Source: Cercozoa sp. M6MM (lineage: Eukaryota > Endomyxa: Ascetosporea). From it: a stretch of DNA of 64,000 nucleotides. Both the position numbers and the translations under genes were made by a program. Within the stretch, counting starts at the first letter, position 1. The number at the start of each line of letters is the position of its first letter. Below the pieces are notes generated by a model. The model was given only the letters and a program-made list of their open reading frames with translations. It searched no databases and was not told the origin of the DNA. Of this stretch, positions 1-12,043 are shown one piece after another. The stretch lies in the NCBI GenBank assembly GCA_040357565.1, contig JBDODJ010000002.1. One strand, given 5' to 3'.

Positions 1-1960
1 AAGTAAGAATTCACCATGTTCCAGCCCGCAGAGCGTCATCTCGGTGGCTACATGCCGTAATCCATGCCAGTAGTCACAAGCACAACCCCAAAGTGTGCAG
101 CACACAAGCTGCAACTGAAGGCGAGTTGAACATACTGAGGCAGCCGCAGTCGCCGATGGTGAGCGTCAGCACGTCGTTGTCGGTCTCTCGCACCTCGGCG
201 AGCAGCGACTTCAGCCTCGGCACGGCGTCGGGCGAGTTGACGGCGCGCGAGTAGCCGCCAAAGCTCAGGAAGGGTTCGACTGTTGGGACAACAAAGTGAG
301 CGACACAGGCAACGCAGCACAAGGGAAGACTGAAGCAGCATACCACCCGAGAGCAGTGCATCCTCCTCCAAAGCAGCACGCACGTCGAACGCGAAGTCTT
401 CGTTGTATTCATTCTCCGCCTCAAGTGCGTAAGTGTCGACCTCGATGCCATAGCTCAAACTCAGACGGCAAGGGAAGCGTTTCTCGTCCTTCACTTCCAC
501 CAGCGGACATGTCAGTTCCTCTTCGTCGTTCTCCTCCTTCCCGATATCGTGCTGTCCAGGAGTCTTGTCGAACAGCAGCGAGCCTTCGTCCTCATCACTC
601 AAGAACACCAACAGACCAGAGACGGGGAAACGACGACCCACGCCCGGCAGGCTGGGCAACTCATCTGGAAACAGCGAGAGGTATCACACAGCAAAATGAA
701 CAGAGAGCGTTTAAGGCGGTTCTTACCCAAACGCGTCTGCAGCAGGAACTGACCGTAAGTGTCCTCGTGTTTCGGACTGAACAAACGGCCGCCAAAGCGA
801 CTGGCGAAACGCGCGTCCTGCTGCTGTTCCTGCTCGGTTTGGTACGAAGGCTCGTGCACCGAGTCGTAGTTGCAAGCGACATTCACGACGAGTCGCAGAT
901 GCTGCAGAATCTTGGCCCACTCGCTCGGAGAGTCACACTTTGATCGCAACAACTTCGTCGACGCAGTGTCCAGACAAAGTTGTTCCACTGTTTGAACATC
1001 ACACAAGAATTTAAACTAAAAAGCACAGAACATAGACAAACAACTTATTCGACCAACAAAACCTCTGACAGAAAGCTTCGAGTTGCACCGTGCAAAGTGA
1101 CATGCCTGCTCTTGTCGGGCGTGCGCACACAGAGGTCAAAGCAGCCGCTCGAGCGCGTGGCATCGTCATTCTCGTCAGCCACAAACAGCGTGCGCAAGAA
1201 CAGATCCTTGGTACTCTCGTCGATCTCACAGGTGGCACTCTGGCTTTTCAAATCGTCTTCCTTCGTGTGCTGAATCACAGCTTTCGCATTCTCAGTCAGA
1301 GCCTAAAACAATTTAAAATCGAAGAAGTCAGCTTCTGAAGGTGAGTGAATGATAGAGATACAGTGACGAAACGTTTCAGTAGCTTAAATGGCGTATTGCT
1401 TTCAAACGTTAGTTGCAAGGTCGCGTGTTTCTGGCGTTTCTTGAGTCTGTCAACAATGATGACTGATGACCGGGTCGCAAGAAAGAAATTGACAGGAGAA
1501 AACAAAGACAGCTGTACAGGAAAGGTAGCGACTGTGATCGCAGAAAATGGGCCAATCGCTGCTGAAGTAATGTTTCATCAGCGCATCCAAGCCACTCGGA
1601 CCGAATGTGGGCACTGAGATCATCCGGGAAAGCCTGTTTCACGTGACTCCACAGAGCAAAGTCATCTAGCAGTGAGGGTCGCTCCCTCACGACGCTATGT
1701 GCACAGTGCCACAGGTCGTCATCCGCACACACGCAGGTGTGCGTATCCAAGAAACTCGCTGGCAGACCCAAAGCCGCCGACAGTATCGTTTTCACTTGCT
1801 GCAAAGCAACATTTTGTAAACACCAACCAACCACCCAGCACAAGTTGCCACCTTTTCCAACTTTGCCATTGTCTAAAGTTAGTCGTTGTTCGACACACAG
1901 CACTGCACTGTACAATTAGTAGTACAAGCACTTGGTTGCTCCATGAAGCGCAATCGCATT
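1..1960 (-). CDS. DUF1963 (YwqG-like) domain protein, partial, runs off left edge
   Basis: Multi-exon minus-strand gene with open segments at about 1915-1409, 1278-1045, 1006-660 and 659-75. The third and fourth segments carry the DUF1963 signature: a RFGGR motif, then a stretch ending QFLLQTRLDELP, then FPVSGLLVFLSDED. After a Glu/Asp-rich stretch comes the second half, with FLSFGGYSR and DVLTLTIGDCGCLSMF. The pattern 'FGG...LLQ...LP...G.L.FF.D' and the closing 'GD.G.L.F' are typical of the family, whose biochemical role is unknown. The N-terminal 250 or so residues (LDDFALWSHVKQAF and so on) are not recognised. The exon after an intron near 100-41 is still open at base 1, so the C terminus lies outside the window. 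The start is uncertain; an ATG near 1960 is the best candidate. The family call is by eye; the gene itself is well supported. Confidence 0.6.
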
Positions 1961-2483
1961 AAAAAAATACGATCAAGCAGGATCGACGCAGGTCAACTGA
2001 CAAAATACGCTACTAAGTACCTTCCGGATTTGTCTTTCACTCACACACATCGATTAGCGGGGCAACTTCAGAAGCGCCAGTGTCACAGGTAATCTGTCCC
2101 TTTTGCAAAACCGATCATCGGATCACCACAACTGAAAAAGCAAGGCAGTTTTTTTCGTATTTTCCTCTGCGCACTCGAGTACAGCGCAGCGAAAAAACTT
2201 GCACACAAGCCTACTGACGCGTGTTTGGCGAGGTGTCCTGCGTTTTTGCGCGATCAGGTGCCTTCTTGTGAAAGGTTTGGCGCCACTTTCCCCTGAGTCT
2301 TGCAGCGAGCGTGGAGAGCGCGGTAGATAACACACACAGAGCATCCAAGGGTAAAGGATCTCAATTTTCCGTGCCTTTGGGCTCCCGTCCGTAGATTGGC
2401 GCGTTTTTCCGCTTTTCAGTTTTGTCTGTTTTCCTGGTGAATGAACTGCACACTTGATTTGGACTTTTTGTTTTAGTGTGAGC

Positions 2484-4053
2484 ATGAATACGAGAAATAC
2501 GATGCGCGCCATCGTGCAACAACACATGCCTCAACTGCATCAATTGCAGCTCCAGCAGCAGCAGCAGCAGCAGCACATGACGCCTATGCCACAGATGTTC
2601 TGTCGCAGCAGCGATATCGAGTACTCGAACTGGCGTGATGATTCTGACGATCCAGAGCAGCTAACAGTTCGTCGCGCTCGAAAGCGACGGCGGCACTCTC
2701 GTACAATGCGCACTGCTAACCTCAGTTTATACGAAGTGTTATTGGCAAAACTGAGAATCATAGATTTCGTGGACGACGATGACAGTGATGACAACTCAGA
2801 CCTCAACAGCGCATCCAGTGTTTCCCATCACGCGAGAGGCCAACGCACTCGTGAGCGACCATCGCGTGCCGTTCTCAATCGCAAGTGTCCATTCACACCT
2901 GGCTCGGTACCATAGCTACAGTTCGATTCCGATTTCAAACTTCACTTTCGGACGTTGCGGGCAGAAAACGACAGCACTGCGCAAGCGGATCGATCAGTGT
3001 CATCAAGAAAGCTCATCGCTCGGCTTGTTGCTCGGCACGAGTCATCAGGACCGCAAGGATCTCGCACGTCGACTCGCAAAAACGCAACGATGCGTCAACG
3101 AGGTCAGTTTCTCTTTGAAAAAGCTGCTCCGCCAGGGTTTTTGAGTGCTTCGTGTGTTGCAGGTCCACGCGGCGCAGAAAGCTATCGTAATGGATTATGT
3201 TCTCAACCACGAAGATCTGACCGAGCAGCGCCGTGACGATCGACGCTACATTGCGCGACTTTACAAGTTGAGTCAGGTGCAGTCTTGCTTTCCTTTCTGG
3301 CAGTGGCGTTGTTTCATTGTATAGTATTTCCCATTCCTCGCAGAGAGAAGTTGACTCGCTGTGGCGACGACAGAAAGAGCGAAAACTGGCAGAATTCTCG
3401 GTACAACATGAGGTTTTTCCGTTTTTCTTGTTTTTACCGGTCAAGCTTTCCCGTTGTTGGTTTAGGTCAAGCAGTTTGGCACTTCAATGTCGGAGGTGTG
3501 CGGCGCACTGCTGCGACTGAGAAAAACAGCAATGAGTGACGCCGATGTGGCAGGCTTTCGCGCCATGCTGCGACGCAGTTGTGGCACTGCTGCTCTCATG
3601 AAGAGTCAGTTACACACGGAGGGCGCCAGTTCGAGTGACGACAGCGCCGATCTGGATCGCGGTTTGAGTCGTAGTCCCTGCGTGAGCGAAGTCAGTCTCA
3701 GCGAGCGAGAACTCGCACTATCGCCGGCGCCGTCCTTTGCTTCGACGAGCAACTGCTCCGTGCCGCCGCCTTCGGTGGCCACCTGCGAGCACGCGCCTTC
3801 CTCCACGGAACGACAGCAGCAGCACATGTCGCCAATGACTCTACCCAGGCCCATGCAAACGACACCCGGGCAAGTCAGGTTTCCCATCATGGCTGTGCCG
3901 GTGTCTGTGCCTATGCACCTTCTGTACGTGCCCACATCGTCTGTATCGCTGCAAGCTCGCGCCTCTTTTCTCAAGCAACCGTCCGCTTCGTTTCTTCATC
4001 AGCAACAGCAGCAGCAACAGCAGCGATCTGATCACGTTTGCTACAGTGGCTAG
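2484..4053 (+). CDS. Gln-rich, basic, coiled-coil protein (unrecognised, probably nuclear)
   Basis: Five exons join cleanly, all at phase 0: 2484-2906, 2965-3102, 3163-3276, 3344-3400 and 3466-4053, with introns of 58-67 nt having gt...ag ends. The ATG at 2484 follows a possible 5'UTR acceptor (tgttttag). The product is about 438 residues. It has a Gln tract (2551-2574), a basic cluster RRARKRRRHSR that looks like a nuclear localisation signal, an acidic patch VDDDDSDD, then about 130 residues of charged helix likely to form a coiled coil. A Ser/Pro-rich tail ends in a second Gln tract (4000-4023). Composition suggests a transcription or chromatin factor. I see no bHLH, bZIP, HMG or Myb consensus, so no function is assigned. 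The terminal stop is followed by about 260 bases with no evident gene. Confidence 0.7.
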
Positions 4054-4317
4054 CGAGAAAGTACTGTCGTCTAGTCCAGATCTTTCAGTTTAAGCGATCT
4101 GTTGCCCACAATACATCGTCTACCTTCTCTGTAGAACTTCAAATGGGATCCTTAACTGCCTGAAATCTTTCCTAGACTGATAGCAGTGGCAAGTGAGGGG
4201 TTGCCCTTTGTTCAACTGACAGAATCCGCGCGGACGGACTAATTCTAGAATAAGAACGCAATTAAAAAGTATGCCTTAGTTAGAGCGAAAGAGTAGCAAA
4301 TCTGCACACCATACTGC

Positions 4318-5388
4318 ATGGATGCATTAGGATCTTTCGCAGATGCACTGGCACCAGACTCGGGTTCGCAGAAGAGCTCGAATGAATTCACAGACGTGTT
4401 CAGCAACGGGATCGAAACCTCACCGCAACTTGCCTTTTCTAGTGCAATCGAGACGAAAAACAGAGAGCTGCGCAACGAATGCGAAGACCTCGCACAAATC
4501 CTGGCGATTCAACAAAAGCAAAGAGACTCACAGAGAGCAACGCCACAAAAACAGTCTTTGTCAGCTGCCTTGTCGAATACCCGATCTCTCATGGTGTGCG
4601 AGGAGATTGTTTCGCTCGGAAGACGCATTCGACAAGCAAGTGCGAAACTTCCTGTGTCGCGTAGCTCTCGACCCAGCAGTCACTGCAGCCGTATAGCTTT
4701 TGTCAGAAGGAAAGATGGCGAAACAAGCAGTCACGACAGCAGCATCGTAGAGGACCTTCGAGTGCGAGGAAACCAAGCTTTTCTCGAATCGGAAAGTGAA
4801 AAGACGCTCCAGATCTTAAATTACTGGTACGCTCGTATCTGTTGTGGTTTCAGAATATATACGCAAGAAAGTGTCTCCAATGTTGCTGACAGTGAGAGCG
4901 TGTGCGACGGAATGAACAGCGCGCGAACGTCAAGGTCGGCAACTTCGACCTCTTCGTCGTCCTTGAGCTCCATTCTTTCGTGCCTCTCGCAGATGGACCT
5001 GAGTGAAACAGAGGAAGAAAGTAGCGATGGCAGCAGTCAGAGTCGAGAGTTGCGACTGCAACAGCAAAACAATGTGCTCGCATCAGTCAAAGAGCAATTG
5101 CTTGAGCGACTGGACTGCCAGAGTCGTGACCAGCGCCAGGGCATCTTCAAGAAAAGTGCAAAGTATCCGTATGACCCGAGGTCGGTTTATTTCGGCGACA
5201 AAGAGCCTTCATTAGACGACTTGTGCGCCTGTCGGTCTTCTCTCGAGAAGAAAGTTATGGAGCTTGAGAACTTGCACGAGACCTTGCAGTCTTTGCAAGG
5301 CGATCGCGTACCTCGCATCAGTCGCCGCGGCTTGATGCACTTACGCCCTCTTACCCATTCCTCTCGCCGACGGCGCGTTTATCTGTGA
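4318..5388 (+). CDS. Ser-rich hypothetical protein with C-terminal coiled coil
   Basis: Essentially one open frame of 356 codons from an ATG at 4318, in the same orientation as the Gln-rich gene upstream. The N-terminal 120 residues are Ser/Gln-rich. The middle contains a long Ser run (about residues 200-215) and an acidic stretch. The C terminus contains leucine-rich helices (KKVMELENLHETLQSLQ) followed by a basic end. One 27-base stretch, gtacgctcg...tttcag at 4828-4854, looks like a frame-preserving intron but would be unusually short here, so it may simply be coding. No domain is recognised. The 5389-5700 interval downstream holds nothing I can support. Confidence 0.55.
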   Translation: MDALGSFADALAPDSGSQKSSNEFTDVFSNGIETSPQLAFSSAIETKNRELRNECEDLAQILAIQQKQRDSQRATPQKQSLSAALSNTRSLMVCEEIVSLGRRIRQASAKLPVSRSSRPSSHCSRIAFVRRKDGETSSHDSSIVEDLRVRGNQAFLESESEKTLQILNYWYARICCGFRIYTQESVSNVADSESVCDGMNSARTSRSATSTSSSSLSSILSCLSQMDLSETEEESSDGSSQSRELRLQQQNNVLASVKEQLLERLDCQSRDQRQGIFKKSAKYPYDPRSVYFGDKEPSLDDLCACRSSLEKKVMELENLHETLQSLQGDRVPRISRRGLMHLRPLTHSSRRRRVYL

Positions 5389-5699
5389 AGATGTAAATTA
5401 CTGTAAGTTTTACTGGAATTATCAATGGTGGCCGATGAGGAAACGTGCAAAAGGTACCGCTGGGGTACCAGAAAGTTCAGTTTTTCTAGTATTGATACCT
5501 CATCTTAAAATTTACTGTAAACTAAGACATTGCAACAAAAAACGGATTTTGGTCTGCGACTACGAGCAGTACGGAAGATTTTCTGGAAGAAACGTGCGGT
5601 ACTTTTCATAACAAAAAAGGAGAAGGTTTCATCCGCGTCTGTTTTAGTGCTTGTCACAGCGTTGTAAGACGTTCAAATGCCGATCCGACCTTTGGACAC

Positions 5700-7166
5700 C
5701 GGCGACTTTGAGACGAAAACCCTGTGACATGACCCGCCAAATTGCAAACCTCTCCCTTGGATGTGAGTGTCTGTAGGGCAAGTCTGTCGCCTCGCCGAAC
5801 GTTTTCTGTGCTCAAGTCACCGACTGCCGAGCTACTGTTCTGGCGCAAGACCCTGTAAGCTGCTCCTCCCCCGCCTTCAGTTGCCCTTATTCCTATGTCA
5901 ATACCTTCCTCCTTGCAGGAAGAAACTGAAACTGTACCCAGCGCATGCGAACCCAGCAGCGACGCTGTTCCACCGCCTCGTGATTGCACCGCTGTCAAAC
6001 TTTGCCATTCTAGCGAGTTTCGACTACCAGCTGTGGCTGTTTGAAACCTTCCACGTGCGACGCATCTCGCGCTACACGCACTTCGTGGCACTCCCTATCG
6101 CCTGCCTCTTGAGTTACGTGGGCCTACTGCAAGCACTGCGGGCCGACACACTCGGCTACGGCGCCCTTGTCGAGCAGGTGTGTATCTTTGCGGTTCACTA
6201 CCATGTTCGAATTCCGGTAAAACTTGGGTCCAAAGGTGTGCAACATCCTGCTGGCTACGTGGTGGCTACTTCCGGCGCTCGCGTTGCGAAGCGGCACACT
6301 GTTCGTCTACTTGGCAGTGTTCGTGGCCACCTGGCGATACGCTGCTCTAAGCCTGGTGAGTTTCACAGTCAGTTGATCAACTGAATTCCACCACGATAAA
6401 GGAACTGAAAAACTACTCTGTTTCGTGCACTCAGTTGGACCGAGTGGAGCACCCATTCGCTGTGGCCTTTTGTGGCGGCGCTGCGGCCGCAATCTCGCAC
6501 TCGTGGGAAAAACGGTTTCCGCCTCGGTTTGTGTCCCGAGAGGTACTTTGCCAATTCCTTCTGGGTCGACACTTTCACTTCGCATAGACATGGGTGACTC
6601 TGGCTGAGATACGCGCGAGTTTCGGTTCGTTCCAACTGGTGTACCAGACCTTCCTGCAGCTCACTTTTGGCTCCTTTGCCGAGTGGCTCGCCAGTGCGCG
6701 TCTGGTGCCCCTCATCGCCGTGATAGCCTTCATCAACTTGCGCGAACTGCGACGTGATGCAATCGACCAGAAGAAGAAAACGCCGCGTGAGCGTCAAGTT
6801 CCACGAAGTCTCGTGATCCCCAAAACCCGTTTTGGCTGGCATGCGAGACGACAGAGCTTCTCAAAGGAATCGCCACTCTCGCCACTCTCGCAGCTCCAGC
6901 ACGTCCGAAAAGTCGCTTCGATTGCGCTAGAGGTACAACATTTTTTGATTAATGATGTCCTAGAGAGAGCGAAAACATCAACTGAGTGATCGTAGACCAA
7001 TCACCCAGCAGTCGATTTTGTCGGTCTGGGCGGTGGCAAGGCACTGTCGACACCCCCTGCACACACACGCAGTGGCAGTCTCAGCGCAGTGGAACCGACT
7101 TTCGAATTCGCTCCGACACTGCAACGCAGCGACGAGATCGACATCGTCGCCAGCGACGAAGATTAG
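5700..7166 (+). CDS. Multi-TM membrane protein, possible DUF962/Mpo1 family
   Basis: Exons join at phase 0 with 55-80 nt introns. Segments are about 5921-6178, 6236-6358, 6433-6534, 6594-6932 and 6996-7166 (stop TAG 7164-7166). The first exon and start codon are unresolved: the frame immediately upstream of the 5921 acceptor is open but lacks an ATG. The product has four hydrophobic segments, including ARYTH-like FVALPIACLLSYV, ILLATWWLLPALAL and LFVYLAVFVATWRYAAL, and then HSWEKRFPPRF. The H...E.R.P element near the last membrane region recalls the (G)H..FE.R.P motif of Mpo1/YGL010w dioxygenases, which break down 2-hydroxy fatty acids in the ER. The match is weak. The tail is basic, then acidic (DEIDIVASDED). 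It converges on the DDX11 gene. Confidence 0.55.
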
Positions 7167-7392
7167 TTTCAGGCAGTTCACCCACAAAAACCGAACCGAC
7201 TGACTTCTCACGCGCGGTCTCACCGATTGAACATAAAGTATCAATTGACACCCGACCGCAAACAATTAAATTTACACTGCCTTATAAATCTAATGCTCGC
7301 TTGCCTCAGTTCACGGGATCTATTCAAAAAATAGTCGAATTTAACTGTCGTGTACGTACAGATGTAGCGTAAAGACTGGTAATGAATCGATA

Positions 7393-10300
7393 TCAGTCCG
7401 TCGCATCCCGTGAGCGGCCGGAGGCGAAGAACGCGCGCACTTGTTCCACAGCGTATTTTAGAGAGCGCACCTGTCGCAGACTCGGGCGTGTCCACGCCGG
7501 CAGCTTGTGCTGCAGGTGACCTGCGCATAACAGCAATGAGGATACACCATGAAAGGTCTTTATCCCTGGCATAGCAATTAAAATCACCAGCGTAGCGACG
7601 GTCGCACAGAAGCACGCTCGCAAAGTCCTCCTTGTGTCGAATTCCACGTCCTGTATTATCATGCACAGACTGATTTAAACAAGAGGTTCAGGAGGGTCCA
7701 AACCAATGCACTGGTTGACGGCACGCATGGCGAGCGCCTCGTAGTACGCCTGTCCGCTGAGTCGTTCATTGTGCTCACCCTTCGCCGTGTCGCCGGTGCT
7801 GTCAAAATCAAAAGACGTCATCTTGGGCACTGCCAGTTGCACACGGTCCAGGTACTTGCGACGTTCCTGCAGCACCGGGTCAGACGCGTCGGCAAAGGGC
7901 ACGCCGAGAACGACGACACTGCGCGCCAGTCGGTCTCGAAAGTCCACGCTATTAGTTCAGGGGGGGTAGAGTAAATAGAGAGGGGAGAGGGGTAAAGCTA
8001 CCCTTCACTAAGCTTGCCGCCGACAACACAAAACAGCAAAGCCGATGATTCGGCTGTTTCGGCACGATAGCGTTCCCACAGCGATTTGAGTTCCTCGCTT
8101 TGCCGCGGTTCAATATACGTCGTCTGTGCGCGCGGGGGGGGGGGGGGGTAGACAAAAGGACTGCAGCTGAAGACAAGAAAATACACCCAGGTCGACTTGA
8201 TTCCTGCGCCAGGTGTCGACACAGTGCGACAGAAAGCGAAAACTTTGGAAAAACACGACCGTGCCTCCGGCTGGAACAGTTTTTTCTTCAACATTGAGAA
8301 ACAGCATAGTAACAAAAATAAGAATACGCGTGCTTGCAGACACATGCTTTAACAGCATTGCAACGTTGTGTAACTGCGCTTCGTTGCGTCTCGTTCTACA
8401 AGCAAGAAACATCAACACCATATCACAACAGTTTGGACAAAGACGGAGAACTCACTTAAAAGCAAAGTCGAAACACGGCACTGTGAGCAAGTTGAGCGAC
8501 GAAGACGGCACCACATGGCTGCACGACAGCGTGCGAATCGATAGCAGTGCTTTTGACATTTCGCTCTCGCTCTTTGACGTCGCCAGAAGCTGAGTCGCGA
8601 AACTCGACATCGGCGACATTGTGCCGCCGCACAAGATCTACCGATAGAAGCATTCGCAATCCACTCCCAAAGAGAAAGCAAACAAAAACAACAAACCACA
8701 GCACGAGCTTTCGCAGCAATGGCGAGGAAGTCTTCGCTCGCGTGCAAAAGAATGAAGCGAAGATTGTTAATTCGCTTGCTCTTGACGCCGTCGTCGCTGT
8801 TGCTCGTATTTTCCAAAACTACGCGTCCCACGTGCGATGGACGGCAAAGTGCCATTCCTGCAACATATGATCAACAGTAAACAAAACAAAGACAAACAGC
8901 GCAAATATACAATATACCGAATTCGATACACACGGAGACACTGCAGACATGACGGTTCCTCAAGTGCAACTGTTTGTCCTTGGTATTTTCGTCCGACAGA
9001 ATGTGCCGATCGACGAATCCGCGCAGTTTGCGTGAAAGCTGCGACCTGTATCAGCACCTTCAGTATGGCCTTTCAATACAAGAAACTAGACCAACGTCAA
9101 AAGTCACCGGTCCAAGAAGTTGCGCAAAGCGAGAAAGTTGTGCTCGCTCAGCTTGAAGCGAAAGGCAAAGTCACTAACCGACATGATCGAACCGTCGGTT
9201 GATGCTGCGCCTTTTCATATCAAGAGCGTTGTGGACAAACAAACAAGAGTATGGAAGAAGCAGCGTACCCGAAAACACGGCAACCAGCGCTCCCAATGCT
9301 TTGAGCAAAAGAATGCAGTCCTTGCGATTCTTTGCACCCAGTCGATTCTTGTATTTTCGCAGGTACCGTTGCAGCGACATCTGAAAAATACTCAAAATCA
9401 ACAGCACGGCGGAACGGAAGGCAGTTTGATACAAGAGCACGGCAGGCGTGAAACTTGCTCAACTCGACCGACTGGAGACGCAACTGCCCAAGACAAAGAA
9501 GAACGATTCGCCTTTTCACGGACGTAAACTAAACAAAGGTAAACACCAGCTCTTCGTTGATATTGTGAGCTTCGTCGATCACTATCAGTTTAAATAATTA
9601 ACAGGTTGAAACAAAAAAGAAGGCAAAATAAACAATGTACCGATAATGTTGTTCTCGATATTAACTCCGAGAGAATCGCGAGCACTTCTTGACAGCAGCG
9701 ATGCGTACGGCAATGTGACAATCTGCAGACAACACAGAGAGATCAATCTGATCTTGATACTGGGAAAAGGAAAGTTCACATGAGCAGACGGAGCCGCAGC
9801 ACGCACGCCATAGTAGGGACATGCGTTTACAAATCGGCCCAGTTGTGCCATGTCCTCAATGTCCCTGACCTTTCCTGCGTTGCATCCTTTATCAGTCTTG
9901 CAAAACAAACTCAGCTCTAACTCACCGGACAAAGCGGCGTCGCGGAACATTTCGCTTCGTTTTGATGAACCTACATTTTTCGTTGGTGTCATAACGACCA
10001 TCCACGACACCTATAAAACAAAAATAGAAGTGTACCGAGGTACGGACATCCGCCAATCTTGCGTTCTTCATCGCTCAAAGTGGAAGCACTCGTGATCGGA
10101 ACATCGACTGAAAAACACACACATACACACCACACACATACACACCACAGACATTTACACTACACACACACACAGACATACACACCACACACATACACTA
10201 CACACACAAAGCTTATACGTGTGAATCAAAGCCTAACTGAAAAAACTGACCAGGACGACCTTGCGACTTTTGCAAATCCAAACACAACTCGTTCAGACGT

Positions 10301-11915
10301 CTAGAGGAACCGCATGCATGCTGTCGAACGCGTTCGTTCACACAAAGCTGCTGTCTTGAACCCTGTCAAACGAGTTTACAAAATGCAAACCAGCTTGTTT
10401 GAATGATAAAAAGAGAAATAAACAGCAAAACTAACCAACGGAATCAGTCTAACACGCTCTGAAAGAAGAGACTTTTCGCTATTTTCGTCTGGTTTAGTCG
10501 AGAAATGCGCAAACGTTGTTTTCCGAACCTTTCAAATTGTTTACGTTGGAATACAAATTCCAAAAAACGAGGGATTTTACCTCTGCCGCAAAGTTGGAGA
10601 GTTGCTGTGTGTCAGGTCAAAGCAATGCATGATACAGAAAGTGCAAACAGAGCAAAAACAAACCGAGTGTGTTCGCGAGGCAAAGATGATTTGCGGAGTC
10701 TGCCGTAGCAGATCTTTTCTCTTGCTGCTGTCTTGATCGTCGTACCTGCAGGAAGAAATGTGTGGGGTACACAAAAACGGCAAAGTTTCAAAATGGAAGG
10801 AGTTACTCCAAAACGAATTGTGCCTGCGCACCCATGAGCGACTGCAAGAAATCCGTGACGCTTTCTTCGCCGTTATCGGGCTTCTCTTGAACCTGAACGA
10901 ACATGCACGCAACAAGGGAAAAAGCGAAAGAAGGAAACTCACAGCATCGTCATTGTCGCTCAGAATCAAATCTTCGTCTTCAACTTCAGTTTTCGCCGGT
11001 TTTCGTTGCGCACTTTTGCGCTTTTGCTCACTCTAGATACAAGCAATTGTTTCGGTTATTTTTTGAAATGAAAGAACAAAAGATCAAAGTTACAATTCCG
11101 TCAAAGATCGCGTCTTTCTCAAGCTCGTTGGCTTGTACTCGTGCATCTGAACTTTCAACAGTGGAAAGGCACACTTTAAACAATCGGGAAAAAAGGAAAA
11201 CAAACTGCGAGATCGCTTGAGTTCGCGTCGACGGCGCTGCGAGAACTCAGAGAAGCGTGCGCGCATTCGTTGCAGCAATTCCGCTTTTTCCTCTGTGTAG
11301 ATTCGTTGGTACAGAAAGAAAAGAAACCGGATACTCAAAACAGCGAACTGTACGCTGAAGCTCTCGTTGTCGGCGCAGTTCGGTCTGTCTGAAAACGCGT
11401 GACGCGAAATCTTCCACTTTGTTTTCCACTGAATTCCAAAGGCAAAAATACAACAGCAATGATTTTCGCGACTTAAAACTCAATACACAGGTCATCGAGT
11501 TCATCCTCATCGCTGTCGAATTCAAACCCGCTCTTATCATCAGTTTTCACATTTTCCTGCTTCTTTTTCGCTTTCTCAGCCTGTAGGAACAGCACCACTG
11601 TCAACAGATCCGAGAGTACAGCAATAGCTACCTCACGAAACAAGGCATCACGCTGCTTGCGTTGCTCAGCGGCATCGTCGTAGTGGCGCAGTAGCCAAGT
11701 CAGGCCTGACACAGCGATCGACAGCGATTTTCCTGTGCCTGTTGGCGACTCTAAAATCGCCACCGAACCGCCGCCTTTTTCGCAGGTGTCAAACAACGCC
11801 TAAATACAAGAATCTTGGTTCAACTCATCCGTGTGACAACAAAACATACCTGCATGAAATCGAGCTGCACGTCGTATGCAGGGTACGGAAACGGAAACTC
11901 TGGTACAGTTGTCAT
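7393..11915 (-). CDS. DDX11: DDX11/Chl1-type XPD-family DNA helicase
   Basis: ATP-dependent 5'-3' DNA helicase of the Rad3/XPD iron-sulfur family, needed for sister-chromatid cohesion in known homologues. The first exon begins at the ATG at 11915 and reads MTTVPEFPFPYPAYDVQLDF, the classic Q-motif start. The next exon has Walker A ESPTGTGKSLSIAVSGL. Around 9900-9650 come IEDMAQLGRF, then ACPYYGVRAAAP (containing one Fe-S cluster cysteine) and IVTLPYASLL. Near the end are RSVVVLGVPFAD, QAYYEALAMRAVNQCIG, GRGIRHKEDFASVLLCDRRY (motif VI region) and KLPAWTRPSL, in DDX11 order. Many small introns interrupt it; two carry a poly-G run on the plus strand (8137-8150) or a CA-rich stretch (10113-10206). 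The middle exons (8500-9550 and 10300-11300) were not resolved individually. Confidence 0.88.
10113..10206. repeat. Imperfect CA-rich repeat
   Basis: Runs of acacacat/caccacac on the plus strand in an intron of DDX11; the sense strand is TG-rich. Confidence 0.9.
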
Positions 11916-12043
11916 AGCTCAGTGCAGTAGTAAACCACGTTTACACCTGTTCTATATGGTGCTGATACTACTGTAAAAGACACTTTTCCGCCAAAAAGAA
12001 AAAAGCACTTGTACAGTTTTTCGGTAACTTTAAGTAACTTTAA

